From positions 372,001-436,000 of the forward strand of contig JAYRVH010000077.1 in assembly GCA_041918615.1 (NCBI GenBank): 64,000 bases of DNA, written 5' to 3'. The stretch's first letter is position 1, and every line of letters starts with the position of its first letter. Below, in pieces: positions 8,347 through 17,156 of the stretch. Below the pieces are notes generated by a model, which was given only the letters and a program-made list of their open reading frames with translations, ran no database searches and was not told the DNA's origin. The position numbers and the translations under genes were made by a program. The DNA is from JAEUJM01 sp041918615. GTDB taxonomy: Bacteria; Actinomycetota; Acidimicrobiia; Acidimicrobiales; DATDAH01.

Positions 8347-8544
8347 CTACCGGTCGTCGGGCTCCTGGAGGAGGTACGCGGCCTTCTCCACCGCCCGGCG
8401 GGCCCGGGTGAGGCGGCGCTCGTCGACCGGGAACTCGGTGCCGCCGGCATCGATCGACTCCTGGAGGCGCTGGATGGCCAGGTCGGCCAACTCCTCGGCG
8501 ATGCCCTCGAGGCGGCGGCGAATCTCGTCGAACTCGTCTGGCAT
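8347..8544 (-). CDS. Small conserved-looking hypothetical protein, 65 aa
   Basis: A 65-residue, highly charged and helical protein (MPDEFDEIRRRLEGIAEEL...). No catalytic motif is visible and I do not recognise the family. Its ATG overlaps by four bases (ATGA) the stop of a 28-codon reading frame that follows glcF, so it appears to be the last gene of the glycolate oxidase operon. Heptad-like spacing of Leu/Ile and Ala suggests a short coiled coil. Confidence 0.65.
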   Translation of the reverse strand: MPDEFDEIRRRLEGIAEELADLAIQRLQESIDAGGTEFPVDERRLTRARRAVEKAAYLLQEPDDR

Positions 8545-8630
8545 CAGCCGAGACCCCCGTTCTGGCGCCGGACTTCGGTGCGGGGGCACCGAGATCCGGT
8601 ACCAGTTGGGTCGGGGTGGAGGTAGGTCAT
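8544..8630 (-). CDS. Candidate small protein, 28 aa, between glcF and the 65-aa gene
   Basis: A 28-codon frame starting MTYLHPDPTGTG and ending GGLG. The ATG lies 2 nt after the glcF stop and has AGGAG five bases upstream. Its stop overlaps the start of the next gene (ATGA). The strong ribosome site and tight junctions on both sides are the only support. No family is recognised; one cysteine and several arginines are present. It may be a true microprotein or a coupling frame. Confidence 0.4.
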   Translation of the reverse strand: MTYLHPDPTGTGSRCPRTEVRRQNGGLG

Positions 8631-8632
8631 CG

Positions 8633-9808
8633 TCACTCCTTGTGCGTCGCCGCGAGGCAGTCGGCCAGGATCTCCATCGGGTGACGCACCTCGGCGCCGG
8701 CGGCGGCGAGGTACAGGGCACACCCAGGGTTGGCGCTGGCCACCACGTCGGCGCCGGCGCGAGCGATGCTGTCCATCTTGCGGTCCCGAATGGCTCCTGC
8801 CAACTCGGGGTGGGTGATCGAGTAGGCGCCGCCGGCCCCGCAGCACAGGCCTTCGTCGTCGAGCTCGACGAGAGTCACGAACGGTGAGAGGACCGTGCGC
8901 ACCGCACGGTGGCATCCCTGCACGTGGCGCAGGTGGCAGGGGTCGGCCACGGCCACCGAGGTCGATTCCGGGCCTGGCGGCTCCGGCGGCGCGGGGAGTG
9001 CATCCATCTGCTCGGCCAGCCACTCGTGCACATCGAGGACCCTTGCGCTGAACGCGCGGGCCTCGGGGGTGTCGAGCCGTGATCCGTAGCCCTTGAGCAT
9101 GGCCCCGCAGCCCGCGGCGTTCACCAGCACCGGCGCGGTGCCGGGCAGCGCGGACATCACCTGCCGGGCCCGCCGACCTGCTTCGACCTCGAGGCCGGCG
9201 TGCGCGGCCAACGCGCCGCAGCAACCTGCGGTGGCCCCCGAGGGCCGGGCACCCACGCCCGCCGCGGTGAGCACCCGCACGGTGGCGGCATGGACCGGCC
9301 GCTGCCAGGCGTCCATGACGCAGCCCGTGAACAGCCACACGTCGTCTCCGGACCCGGTGAGTCGCCGGCGACGAACGGGGAGCCGAGGGATCCCCAACCG
9401 GCGAGAGGGAACGACACGGAGTCGCTGACCGACGCCGGCGAGCGACGAGCCGAGCAGCACCAGCCACTGGTGCCCGAGCGCTCGGTAGCCCAGCCTGCGC
9501 CACCACGGCTGGTAGCGGGTCTCGGCCACCAGGGCCGAGCGAGCGCCCTCCATCAGCGCGCCGAACGGCACGGCCGACGGGCACACCGGCTCACAGCCAC
9601 GGCACTGGACGCAGCTGTCCATCACCCGCTCGAAGTCGGCGTCGAGAGGCAGACCCTGCCACTGCACCAGCCGCATGGCGGCGATGCGTCCACGCGGCGA
9701 CGCGGCCTCGTCACCGGTCACGCGGAACGTCGGGCAGTGCGGCAGGCACAACCCGCACGAGACGCAGGACGCCAGCGCGCGGTCGTCCAACGACAGCGGC
9801 CCGCTCAT
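8633..9808 (-). CDS. glcF: Glycolate oxidase iron-sulfur subunit
   Basis: A 391-residue electron-transfer subunit. Two [4Fe-4S] ferredoxin motifs are seen near the N-terminus, CVSCGLCLPHCP and CVQCRGCEPVCP, followed by CCG-type cysteine-rich repeats (TAGCCGALAAH, NAAGCGAMLKG, GLCCGAGGAYS) typical of GlcF and related quinone-linked oxidases. The start ATG overlaps the glcE stop by four bases. With GlcD and GlcE it should oxidise glycolate (or lactate) to glyoxylate (or pyruvate) and pass electrons to the quinone pool at the membrane. Confidence 0.9.
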   Translation of the reverse strand: MSGPLSLDDRALASCVSCGLCLPHCPTFRVTGDEAASPRGRIAAMRLVQWQGLPLDADFERVMDSCVQCRGCEPVCPSAVPFGALMEGARSALVAETRYQPWWRRLGYRALGHQWLVLLGSSLAGVGQRLRVVPSRRLGIPRLPVRRRRLTGSGDDVWLFTGCVMDAWQRPVHAATVRVLTAAGVGARPSGATAGCCGALAAHAGLEVEAGRRARQVMSALPGTAPVLVNAAGCGAMLKGYGSRLDTPEARAFSARVLDVHEWLAEQMDALPAPPEPPGPESTSVAVADPCHLRHVQGCHRAVRTVLSPFVTLVELDDEGLCCGAGGAYSITHPELAGAIRDRKMDSIARAGADVVASANPGCALYLAAAGAEVRHPMEILADCLAATHKE

Positions 9809-10722
9809 GCGACGGCCAGGGGGTCGCGGCCCGGGTTCAGCCGACCGCCGGGGTCGAACTCGCGCTTGACCCGGCGACACAGCTCGGCGACCGCAGGGGC
9901 CACCGAGGGCACCTCGGAGGCGGGAACCGGTCCGGGTCGGTGGACCGTGCCGACCCCCACCTCGGCCACGAAGGACCCCTCGAGGGCGGCGACCTGAGCC
10001 GGCGTCACCGATCCCCGATGTGGCGGGAGCGCGGGGGGGCCGTCGGCGGCACCGAGCCCGTGGTCGGCCAGGACGGCGGCCTCGGCCTCGACGTCCACCG
10101 TATGGCCCTCGAGCAGCACCCAGGTCGTCCGACCATCCCACAGGATCGCCGATGGTCGGTACAGCCGGTCGCGCAGGAAGAACGGATCGGCCGAGCCGGT
10201 GAACCAGCGCGAGCAGGGCGGGAGCGGCCGGGTGCGCAGCACCACCTCGCCGAGCAGGCCCAGGGTGCCGAGCGAGCCGACGAGAAGCCGGCACAGGTCA
10301 TAGCCGCTCACGTTCTTGACCGTCGGACCGCCCGCCTTCACCAGCCGGCCCTCGGCCGACACATAGCGTGCCTCGAGCAACGTGTCGCGCACAGGCCCCC
10401 AGCCGAGGCGGCGTAGGCCGCTGCGGCCTACCGCCAGGACACCCCCGACGGTCGCGCCAGGCCACGCGGGGAGGGCCACCGTCTGGCCCGCCGCGGCCAG
10501 CGCCTCGCCGAGGGCCTCGACGGCGGTGCCCGCGCCGACCCGAACCGTCATCTCCGCAGGAACGTGCTCGACCACGCCGATCGGGGCGACGACCGCCCGT
10601 GCCCCGTCGGCCGACGCGCCGCCGACGTCCCACTGCGTCCGACCGCCCACGACGGTGACGGCCCCATCGACACCCACCGCTTCGGCGAAGGCCTCGAGCG
10701 CGCCGTTGCGGGGCGCGTTCAC
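9805..10722 (-). CDS. glcE: Glycolate oxidase FAD-binding subunit
   Basis: A 305-residue FAD_binding_4 protein shorter than GlcD, as usual for GlcE. It shows GATVGGVLAVGRSGLRRLGWG and KNVSGYDLCRLLVGSLGTLGLL, the FAD-binding core of the family, and lacks the C-terminal FAD-oxidase domain of GlcD apart from the closing FDPGGRLNPGR. The GTG start overlaps the glcD stop (GTGA); upstream in-frame residues are arginine-rich and not family-like. It is the middle gene of glcDEF. Confidence 0.88.
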   Translation of the reverse strand: MNAPRNGALEAFAEAVGVDGAVTVVGGRTQWDVGGASADGARAVVAPIGVVEHVPAEMTVRVGAGTAVEALGEALAAAGQTVALPAWPGATVGGVLAVGRSGLRRLGWGPVRDTLLEARYVSAEGRLVKAGGPTVKNVSGYDLCRLLVGSLGTLGLLGEVVLRTRPLPPCSRWFTGSADPFFLRDRLYRPSAILWDGRTTWVLLEGHTVDVEAEAAVLADHGLGAADGPPALPPHRGSVTPAQVAALEGSFVAEVGVGTVHRPGPVPASEVPSVAPAVAELCRRVKREFDPGGRLNPGRDPLAVA

Positions 10723-12155
10723 GCCCACACGCCCTCGGGCACGTCTTGCAGGTCGAGGCACCGCGAGCCCGCGGGGAGCACCTTGGTGGGATTGGCCAGG
10801 CCCCCTGGATCGAAGGCGGACCGCAGGCGCGCCTGGGCGTCGAGGTCGTCGACCGAGAACATCAGTGCCATGAGATCCCGCTTCTCGAGGCCGATGCCGT
10901 GCTCGCCCGACAGCACGCCACCCGCCGCCAGCGACGCCGCGACGATCTCGTCCCCGGCTGCGTGCACCCGGTCGAGGGTGCCGGGCACGCGCGCGTCGAA
11001 GACGAGAAGGGGGTGCAGGTTGCCGTCACCGGCGTGGAACACGTTCATCACGAGCAGGTCGTGGCGGTCGGCGATGGCGTAGATCTCGGCCAAGACCTCC
11101 ACGAGCCGCGAGCGGGGAACCACCGTGTCGTGCAGGTAGTAGTTGGGCAGGATGCGGGCCACGGCGCCGAACGCCGTCTTGCGGCCCTTCCACAACAGCG
11201 CCCGCTCGGTCGCGTCCGCGGCCACCCGCACGCTCCGTGCTCCGTTCGCCAGCACGAGATCGGTGATCGACGCGACATCGGCGGCCACGCCGCCCGGTAG
11301 GCCGTCGACCTCGACCAGGAGCACCGCCGCGGCATCGGTGGGGAAGCCGGCGTGGACGAACTCCTCCACCGCCTGGGTGATCCGGGCATCCATCATCTCG
11401 AGCGCGGCCGGCACGATGCCGGCGGCGATGATCGCGCTCACCGCACCGGCGGCATCGTCGACCCGGGCGAAGTCGACCAGCATGGTCTCGACCGCCGGTG
11501 GGTTGGGCGTGAGGCGCACGCCGATCAGTGTGGCGATCCCGAACGTGCCCTCGGAGCCGACGAAGGAGCCGCGCAGGTCGAAACCCGGCGTGTCTGGCCG
11601 CTCGCCGCCGAGTCGGGTGACCGTGCCATCGGCGAGCACGACCTCGAGGGCCACCACGTGGGCGCTGGTGACCCCGTAGGCGAGGCAGTGCGGGCCACCG
11701 GCGTTGTTCGCGACATTGCCGCCGAGGGAGCAGGCCTGCTGGCTCGAGGGATCGGGGGCGAAGTGGAAGCCGTGAGGCGTCAGGGCCCGGGTCAGGTCGA
11801 GGTTGACCACGCCCGGCTCGACCCACGCGATACGTCCTTCGAGGTCCACCGAACGGATGCGGTTCATCCGGGTGGTCACGATGACGATCGCGCCGTCCAC
11901 CGGCACGGCGCCCCCGGCCAGGCCGGTGCCCGACCCCCTGGCCACGAACGGGCGACCGTGCCCCGAGGCGATGCCGACGCAGGCAGCCACCCCCGCCGTG
12001 TCGGCGGGGAAGCAGACCGCCGCCGCTGCTCCGGCGTCGACCATCGAGGCGTCGCGGCCGAACAGGGCCAGATCGAGCGCCGACGAGTGCACCCGATCCG
12101 CACCCACCGCGCCACGGAGCGCCGCGACCACCTCGGCGTCACTCGTCTCGCTCAC
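10719..12155 (-). CDS. glcD: Glycolate oxidase catalytic FAD subunit
   Basis: A 478-residue FAD-linked oxidase. The PP-loop-like stretch GSGTGLAGGAVP, the SLGGNVANNAGGPHCLAYG block, and the C-terminal VFHAGDGNLHPLL and GVLSGEHGIGLEKR motifs identify the GlcD/D-lactate dehydrogenase family. GlcD is preferred because glcE and glcF follow. The chosen GTG begins VSETSDAEVV and matches the family N-terminus; the open frame extends well upstream only as antisense of the next gene. Divergent from the Cys-rich gene at 12204, with 48 bp between. Confidence 0.9.
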   Translation of the reverse strand: MSETSDAEVVAALRGAVGADRVHSSALDLALFGRDASMVDAGAAAAVCFPADTAGVAACVGIASGHGRPFVARGSGTGLAGGAVPVDGAIVIVTTRMNRIRSVDLEGRIAWVEPGVVNLDLTRALTPHGFHFAPDPSSQQACSLGGNVANNAGGPHCLAYGVTSAHVVALEVVLADGTVTRLGGERPDTPGFDLRGSFVGSEGTFGIATLIGVRLTPNPPAVETMLVDFARVDDAAGAVSAIIAAGIVPAALEMMDARITQAVEEFVHAGFPTDAAAVLLVEVDGLPGGVAADVASITDLVLANGARSVRVAADATERALLWKGRKTAFGAVARILPNYYLHDTVVPRSRLVEVLAEIYAIADRHDLLVMNVFHAGDGNLHPLLVFDARVPGTLDRVHAAGDEIVAASLAAGGVLSGEHGIGLEKRDLMALMFSVDDLDAQARLRSAFDPGGLANPTKVLPAGSRCLDLQDVPEGVWA

Positions 12156-12189
12156 GGGGCCAGTGTGCCCCAGCGCCCGGGTGGGCCGG

Positions 12190-12195
12190 TACGGT
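12190..12195 (+). promoter_or_regulatory. -10 element TACGGT, leaderless
   Basis: TACGGT ends 8 nt before the ATG at 12204 inside the 48-bp gap divergent from glcD. No ribosome site is visible, so a leaderless transcript is likely. Confidence 0.4.
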
Positions 12196-12203
12196 CCGTG
12201 GCC

Positions 12204-12938
12204 ATGGCCACGCCGGAGGACCTGCACGAATGGCTCTCGTTCGAGGCCGAGGACGAGCACCGGACCTGGCTCTTCGACATCACCTTCCTCGCCAGCAACT
12301 GGACGTGCATCTTCGGCCGGGGCTGCCCAGGGGTGCTGACCGGACCAGTGGAGGAACAGGAGGAGGGGTGCTGCTCGTACGGGGCGCACTTCACGGGAAC
12401 CGCCGACCGCGATCGCGTCGAGGCGCGCATCGCGCAGTTGGACGACGACGAATGGCAGTTCCGAGGCAGGGCAGCCGACCTCGGCGGCGCCGTGCACGCG
12501 AACGACGAGGGGGAGACGGTGACCCGGCTGGCCGACGATGCCTGCATCATGTTGAACCGTCCGGGCCACCCCGCCGGTGCCGGCTGCGCGCTTCACCAGG
12601 CCGCGATCGTCCGCGGCGAGCGCCCACTCGACTGGAAGCCCGACGTGTGCTGGCAGCTTCCCCTTCGCCTGGTCGACCACACCGACGAGCAGGGCCACGT
12701 CACGTCCACCCTCCGCGAGTGGAAGCGACGAGACTGGGGCGAAGGCGGCGCGGAGTTCCACTGGTGGTGCACCGAGGACGAGGCGGCGTTCGTGGGCGGC
12801 CGCCCCGTCTACCGGGCCCTGCGTGACGAGATCGCCGCCCTCGTGGGCGAGCCCGCCTACGAGCACCTGACCGCGACCATCGAGCAACGGCGCCGGTCGA
12901 CGATTCTCCCCCACCCCGCCCTAAGAAAGAAGGACTGA
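12204..12938 (+). CDS. Conserved Cys-rich hypothetical protein (possible metal-chelating cluster)
   Basis: A 244-residue soluble protein whose function I do not recognise with certainty. It contains CIFGRGCPG, GCCSYG, a DACIMLN...GCALH stretch and KPDVCWQLP. The spacing of cysteines after an RPGHP motif recalls the YkgJ/DUF3109-type clusters thought to bind zinc or iron. It ends in a basic tail (ALRKKD). It is followed after 18 nt by the AAA ATPase gene and may be co-transcribed with it. Confidence 0.7.
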   Translation: MATPEDLHEWLSFEAEDEHRTWLFDITFLASNWTCIFGRGCPGVLTGPVEEQEEGCCSYGAHFTGTADRDRVEARIAQLDDDEWQFRGRAADLGGAVHANDEGETVTRLADDACIMLNRPGHPAGAGCALHQAAIVRGERPLDWKPDVCWQLPLRLVDHTDEQGHVTSTLREWKRRDWGEGGAEFHWWCTEDEAAFVGGRPVYRALRDEIAALVGEPAYEHLTATIEQRRRSTILPHPALRKKD

Positions 12939-12956
12939 TCGGCCGACGGGGAGTAC

Positions 12957-13892
12957 GTGCGTTCATTCACCGCAGAAGAGCTCAAGAACGCGGCGGACCG
13001 CGCCGGCATGTACTTCCCGACCCACGTGCTCGACCAGTTGGTCGCCGCCATCGATGCCGGCAAGCACGTCATCCTCACCGGCCCGCCCGGCACCGGGAAG
13101 ACCACGCTCGCCTACATGGCCGCCGAGGTGGCCCAACAGGCGATGCTCTGCACCGGCTACCTCCCGACCACCGCCACCACCGAGTGGACCACCTTCGAGA
13201 CGATCGGTGGCCTCCAGCCGACCGCCGAGGGGCTCATCTACCGCGCCGGGCTCTTCGTCGAGGCCATCGAGACAGGACGCTGGCTCGTGATCGACGAGCT
13301 GAACCGGTCGAACTTCGATCGCGCCTTCGGGCAGCTCTTCACCGTGCTGTCGGGACAGCCCGTCGTCTTGCCCTTCAAGCGCAAGGGCCAGTCGAGCCCG
13401 CTGTCGCTCGTGCCCACCGGCGTCGAGGCACCGCGGGACACCGACGTGATTCGGCTCCCGAGCCGCTGGCGCATCATCGCCACCATGAACGTCTTCGACA
13501 AGAACCTGCTCTTCGAGATGTCGTACGCCCTGATGCGTCGGTTCGCCTTCATCGAGGTGGGCACCCCCGACGAGGCCTCCTACCAACGCCTGCTCCAGGG
13601 CCCCGGCCAGATCGTGAGCAGCCTGTTGCCACTCCGGACCTTCAGCGATCTCGGCCCGGCCGTCTACCTGGACGCGGCCCGCTACGCCGCACGGCGCAAG
13701 CAGGACGGGCCGACGGACTCCCGCCTGCTGTACGAGGTGTTCTATGCCTACTTCCTGCCGCAGTTCGAAGGTTTCGACGACCTGCGGGCGACCAAGCTCT
13801 ACCGGACCGTCGAGGGCCTCTTCGACCCGGAGGAGCAGGCCGAGGCGCAGCGCACCATCCAAGGGGTGCTGGGCGTCGAACTCACCCTCTGA
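12957..13892 (+). CDS. McrB-type AAA+ ATPase (AAA_5)
   Basis: A 311-residue AAA+ protein. Walker A GPPGTGKT spans residues 42-49, Walker B is WLVIDELNRSNFDRAFG near residue 110, and a sensor-like stretch reads MNVFDKNLLFEMSYALMRRFAF, as in the McrB/MoxR branch. Unlike restriction McrB there is no N-terminal DNA-binding domain; only about 35 residues precede the P-loop. The GTG start has GGGGAG a few bases upstream. The partner gene begins 1 nt after its stop. Whether it uses GTP or ATP cannot be told; McrB uses GTP. Confidence 0.82.
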   Translation: MRSFTAEELKNAADRAGMYFPTHVLDQLVAAIDAGKHVILTGPPGTGKTTLAYMAAEVAQQAMLCTGYLPTTATTEWTTFETIGGLQPTAEGLIYRAGLFVEAIETGRWLVIDELNRSNFDRAFGQLFTVLSGQPVVLPFKRKGQSSPLSLVPTGVEAPRDTDVIRLPSRWRIIATMNVFDKNLLFEMSYALMRRFAFIEVGTPDEASYQRLLQGPGQIVSSLLPLRTFSDLGPAVYLDAARYAARRKQDGPTDSRLLYEVFYAYFLPQFEGFDDLRATKLYRTVEGLFDPEEQAEAQRTIQGVLGVELTL

Positions 13893-13893
13893 C

Positions 13894-14904
13894 ATGGTCC
13901 ACACCAACGCCGGCGGGCACCCGGATGCCACCCGTGCGCTCTGGGAGCGACTCCGACGGCCCTTCGATGTGGTCGCCATGGTGGACGCGGTCCTCGGCCT
14001 GTCGCCGAACGTCGTCCGCCAGCTCTCCGGCACCATGCTCGCCACCAGCGCGGAGGCCGAGGCGCTGCTGTCCGGAATGCCCCACACGATCCGGTCCCTC
14101 GCCATGTCGACCACCAGCGCGCCGGAGCGGTGCCGAGGTGAGCTCCGCGGGCCCGTGCTGTGGAGCGAGACGATGTCGGCCCGCTCCTCGAGCGCCGGGC
14201 TCCAGGACCTCTACATCTGCTCGTCCCCCCAACGCGCCTACGACATCCCCGAGAACCAGATCCTCGCGGCCGCCCTCGTGTGCATCCGTGACGCAGGACG
14301 GGGGGTCGACTCCATGTCCGCCCAGGCCTACGACGACGAGACACTCCGACATGCCCGGCACAACGGGATGCGCGCCATCCGGTTCCTCGAGCACCGGACC
14401 CTGGCAGCCGTGTCGCGAGAGCGGCCGAGCAGCCGAGCGCTCAAGCGCACCCGGAACGGCAGCCGTCGCATGACCTACGAACCGGCGCTCGCGATGCTCA
14501 AACGGGCAGCCGACCCGCTGACGGCAGACGACATCCTCCCGTTCTGCGATCGGCGGACCCGGGCCCAGCACGGCCTGGTGATCTCACTCGCCGAGCGCCT
14601 CGAGGCCCGAGGGGTGGTGCTCGAACCCTTCCGGGCCTTCGGCGGCATCCTCTACAGCGGGCCCATCCGCTACAACCACCCGCGACGGCTGGGGGACCGC
14701 AGCCGTCCGCACGGGGTGATGCTGGGCGGCGTGCTGGTCGATGTTCCCGAGCGGGTGCGGGAAGACAACCGCGAGCGGGCCCAGTACGCGCTCGCCGAGC
14801 GGTCCGGGGGCCTCCCGACCGTGATCGTGCTCGACTCGTCCGACATCGACCACGCCATCGCCCTGGCCGTCGAGGTGGCCCGCTCGACCCCGCGCCCCGC
14901 GTAG
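13894..14904 (+). CDS. Uncharacterised partner of the McrB-type ATPase
   Basis: A 336-residue protein with no family I can name firmly. Its middle contains GPVLWSETMSAR...and YDIPENQILAAAL, which resembles the region around the nuclease-like core of McrC/DUF2357 proteins where a PEN(Q/R)xL helix is conserved. The C-terminal third is mixed, with a YALAERSG...TVIVLDSSDIDHA stretch. The gene begins 1 nt after the AAA ATPase stop, a strong sign that the products act together. A PD-(D/E)xK active site is not clearly visible, so nuclease activity is only a guess. Confidence 0.6.
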   Translation: MVHTNAGGHPDATRALWERLRRPFDVVAMVDAVLGLSPNVVRQLSGTMLATSAEAEALLSGMPHTIRSLAMSTTSAPERCRGELRGPVLWSETMSARSSSAGLQDLYICSSPQRAYDIPENQILAAALVCIRDAGRGVDSMSAQAYDDETLRHARHNGMRAIRFLEHRTLAAVSRERPSSRALKRTRNGSRRMTYEPALAMLKRAADPLTADDILPFCDRRTRAQHGLVISLAERLEARGVVLEPFRAFGGILYSGPIRYNHPRRLGDRSRPHGVMLGGVLVDVPERVREDNRERAQYALAERSGGLPTVIVLDSSDIDHAIALAVEVARSTPRPA

Positions 14905-14969
14905 CACGGTCGCTTCGGGGACGAGCGGGACTGCGGCTCCGGTCGTCGTCTGGGCTCGTGGCGCGAGGG

Positions 14970-16784
14970 TCAGCGGTTGGCGCGCCTGCGGTCCGATTCG
15001 AGGAGCAGGCGCTTTCGCAACCGGATGTTCTGGGGGGTGACCTCGACCAGCTCGTCGTCCTTGATGAGCTCGATCCCGGTCTCGAGCGTGATCTCACGCG
15101 GCGGCGGCAGCTTGACGGCCTCGTCGGCGGCGTGGGTGCGGATGTTCGTCTTCTGCTTCTGACGGGTGACGTCGCCCGACATGTCATCGACCCGTGAGCT
15201 CTCGCCCACGACCATGCCCTCATAGACGGCGTCGCCCGGCTTCACGAACAACTCACCACGCGCCTGGAGCTTGTCGAGCGCATAGGCCGTGGCCACGCCG
15301 GCGCGATCGGCGAGGATGGCGCCGCCGCGACGCCCGGGGAGGTCGCCGACCCACCGGACCCATCCGGCATGGTGCTGGTGGAGCAGCGCCGTCCCGCGGG
15401 TGGCGGTCAGCAGCATCGAGCGGAAGCCCAGCAGTCCACGCGAGGGCGCCTCGAAGGTGAGGATGCTGCGCCCCGTGTCGCCAGGACGGAGGTCCGAGAC
15501 GATGCCGCGCCGAGGGGCGAGGGCCTGGGTGACGGTGCCGACGTACTCCTCGGGCACGTCGACCACGCCCCGTTCGAGGGGCTCGTGCACCTGTCCGTCG
15601 ATCTCCTTGGTCACCACGACCGGTCGACTCACCTGCATCTCGAAGCCCTCACGGCGCATGGCCTCGATGAGGACCGCCAGCTGGAGCTCGCCTCGACCCG
15701 CCACGTCGATCTGGTCGGGGGACTCGGTGGGCGCCAGCTTGATCGAGACGTTGCCCAGCACCTCCTTCTCGAGGCGGTCGACGAGGTGACGAGACGTCAG
15801 GTACCTGCCGTCCTGCCCGGCCAGGGGCGAGGTGTTGACACCGAAGGTCATCCGCAGAACCGGCTCGTCCACCTCGAGGCGCGGCAGCGCGACCGGGCTG
15901 GAGGTGTCGGCGAGCGTGTCGCCGATCTCGACCTCGGGGAACCCGGCGACCACGAACAGGTCGCCGGCGACACGCTCGGTCACGTCGACCCGGCTCACGC
16001 CCTCGAACCCCATGAGCTGCGAGAGCTTGCGGGTGATCGGCGGGTCGTCGACGTCGCCCAGCAACGTCACCGGGCGCCCGGCCTCGATGGTGCCCTCGAT
16101 GACCCGGCCGATGGCGAGACGGCCGAGGTAGTCGGAGGCGTCGAGCGTCGTGACGAGCGCCTGCAACGGCGCCGCCGGGTCACCGGTGGCCGCCGGCACG
16201 GTCGCGACGATCGCCTCGAACAGCGCGGTGAGGTCGGCATCGTCGGACGGGTGGCCCACGCCCACCATCGAACGTCCCTCACGGGCGATGGTCGAGACGA
16301 TGGGGAATTCGATGTGGTGGTCGGCGGCCTCGAGGTCGAAGAAGAGCTGGTAGATCTCGTCGAGCACCTCGGCGGTGCGGGCATCCGAGCGATCGACCTT
16401 GTTGAGCACGACGACCGCAGGCAGGTGGGCGGCCAGCGCCTTCGACAGGACGTAGCGCGTCTGGGGCAGGGGGCCCTCGGCCGCGTCGACGAGAAGCAGC
16501 ACACCGTCGACGAGGGCGAGGGCCCGCTCGACCTCGCCGCCGAAGTCGGCGTGACCCGGGGTGTCCACCAGGTTGATCCGGGTGCCGTTCCACTCGACAG
16601 ACGCCGCCTTGGCGAGGATCGTGATGCCCCGTTCGCGCTCCTGGTCTCCCGAGTCCATGACCCGCTCGGTCAATTTCGCGTGCGACGAGAAGACGCCGGT
16701 GGCGCGCAGCATGGCGTCGACCAAGGTGGTCTTGCCGTGATCGACATGGGCGACGAGCGCGACGTTTCGAAAGGTGGCAGTCAT
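14970..16784 (-). CDS. typA: Translational GTPase TypA/BipA
   Basis: A 604-residue ribosome-associated GTPase. G1 is AHVDHGKTT at residues 11-19, switch regions include RERGITILAK, then DTPGHADFGGEVER and NKVDR. Elongation-factor-like domains II, III, V follow and the C-terminus (PQNIRLRKRLLLESDRRRANR region) matches BipA. Length fits the family. It supports translation and ribosome assembly, often under stress or low temperature. A small Cys-rich gene lies 60 nt upstream on the same strand. No SD is obvious before the ATG. Confidence 0.95.
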   Translation of the reverse strand: MTATFRNVALVAHVDHGKTTLVDAMLRATGVFSSHAKLTERVMDSGDQERERGITILAKAASVEWNGTRINLVDTPGHADFGGEVERALALVDGVLLLVDAAEGPLPQTRYVLSKALAAHLPAVVVLNKVDRSDARTAEVLDEIYQLFFDLEAADHHIEFPIVSTIAREGRSMVGVGHPSDDADLTALFEAIVATVPAATGDPAAPLQALVTTLDASDYLGRLAIGRVIEGTIEAGRPVTLLGDVDDPPITRKLSQLMGFEGVSRVDVTERVAGDLFVVAGFPEVEIGDTLADTSSPVALPRLEVDEPVLRMTFGVNTSPLAGQDGRYLTSRHLVDRLEKEVLGNVSIKLAPTESPDQIDVAGRGELQLAVLIEAMRREGFEMQVSRPVVVTKEIDGQVHEPLERGVVDVPEEYVGTVTQALAPRRGIVSDLRPGDTGRSILTFEAPSRGLLGFRSMLLTATRGTALLHQHHAGWVRWVGDLPGRRGGAILADRAGVATAYALDKLQARGELFVKPGDAVYEGMVVGESSRVDDMSGDVTRQKQKTNIRTHAADEAVKLPPPREITLETGIELIKDDELVEVTPQNIRLRKRLLLESDRRRANR

Positions 16785-16844
16785 TTTTGTGTGCGGGCGC
16801 GACAGCTGGAAGTCAGGGTCCGGCCATGGCCGGGGTGCTTCAAC

Positions 16845-17042
16845 TCACTGGACCCAGAGCTCTCCGTCGTCGTCTTCGCGGTTTTCTTCAGCCAGGCACC
16901 ACGAGGCGTGGTCATGGCCCGGTTCGGCCGCGCATTCCGCGCAGGGTTGCTCGTCCTTGAGATCGAGAAGCCGATCGAAATCGAGCTCTGTTCGCTTTAG
17001 TGCTCGCGCTTCTTCGAAGCGACGGTGTCGACCCTTTTTCAC
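16845..17042 (-). CDS. Small Cys-rich hypothetical protein, 65 aa
   Basis: A 65-residue protein, basic at the N-terminus (KKGRHRRFEEARALKR) and with CAECAAEPGHDHASWC near residues 38-53, a pattern able to bind zinc. The C-terminus is acidic (EENREDDDGELW). The GTG at 17042 is preferred because GGGGAG lies 7 nt upstream; an in-frame ATG at 17057 would add five residues but has no ribosome site. TAGAGT at 17086-17081 could be its -10 box. The role is unknown; it precedes typA on the same strand. Confidence 0.65.
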   Translation of the reverse strand: MKKGRHRRFEEARALKRTELDFDRLLDLKDEQPCAECAAEPGHDHASWCLAEENREDDDGELWVQ

Positions 17043-17144
17043 GGGCCAGCTCCCCATTGAGGCCGCTGTTCGGTCCGACTACTCTAACGCCTCGGCTGCC
17101 AGGGACCACGCATCCCATCGTCGGCGTCGCGCCCCGTCACCCCC

Positions 17145-17150
17145 TAGAGT
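17145..17150 (+). promoter_or_regulatory. -10 element TAGAGT for the leaderless ORF before the TauE gene
   Basis: TAGAGT ends 6 nt before a GTG that opens a 30-codon frame. The spacing is the same as at other leaderless starts in this window. Confidence 0.4.
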
Positions 17151-17156
17151 CCGGAC

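Noticed and set aside
8316..8348. GGTAGC...GCTACC pair between the LOG gene and the 65-aa gene
   Set aside because: The arms are 6 bp and about 25 nt apart, with no T-run; chance is likely in GC-rich DNA.
12957..14904. Calling the AAA pair a complete McrBC restriction system
   Set aside because: There is no DNA-binding domain on the ATPase and no clear nuclease active site in the partner, so the name would claim more than the sequence shows.
15369..17000. A 543-codon plus-strand open frame opposite typA
   Set aside because: It is the mirror of a certain TypA gene and has no domain signature; high GC removes stop codons from this frame.
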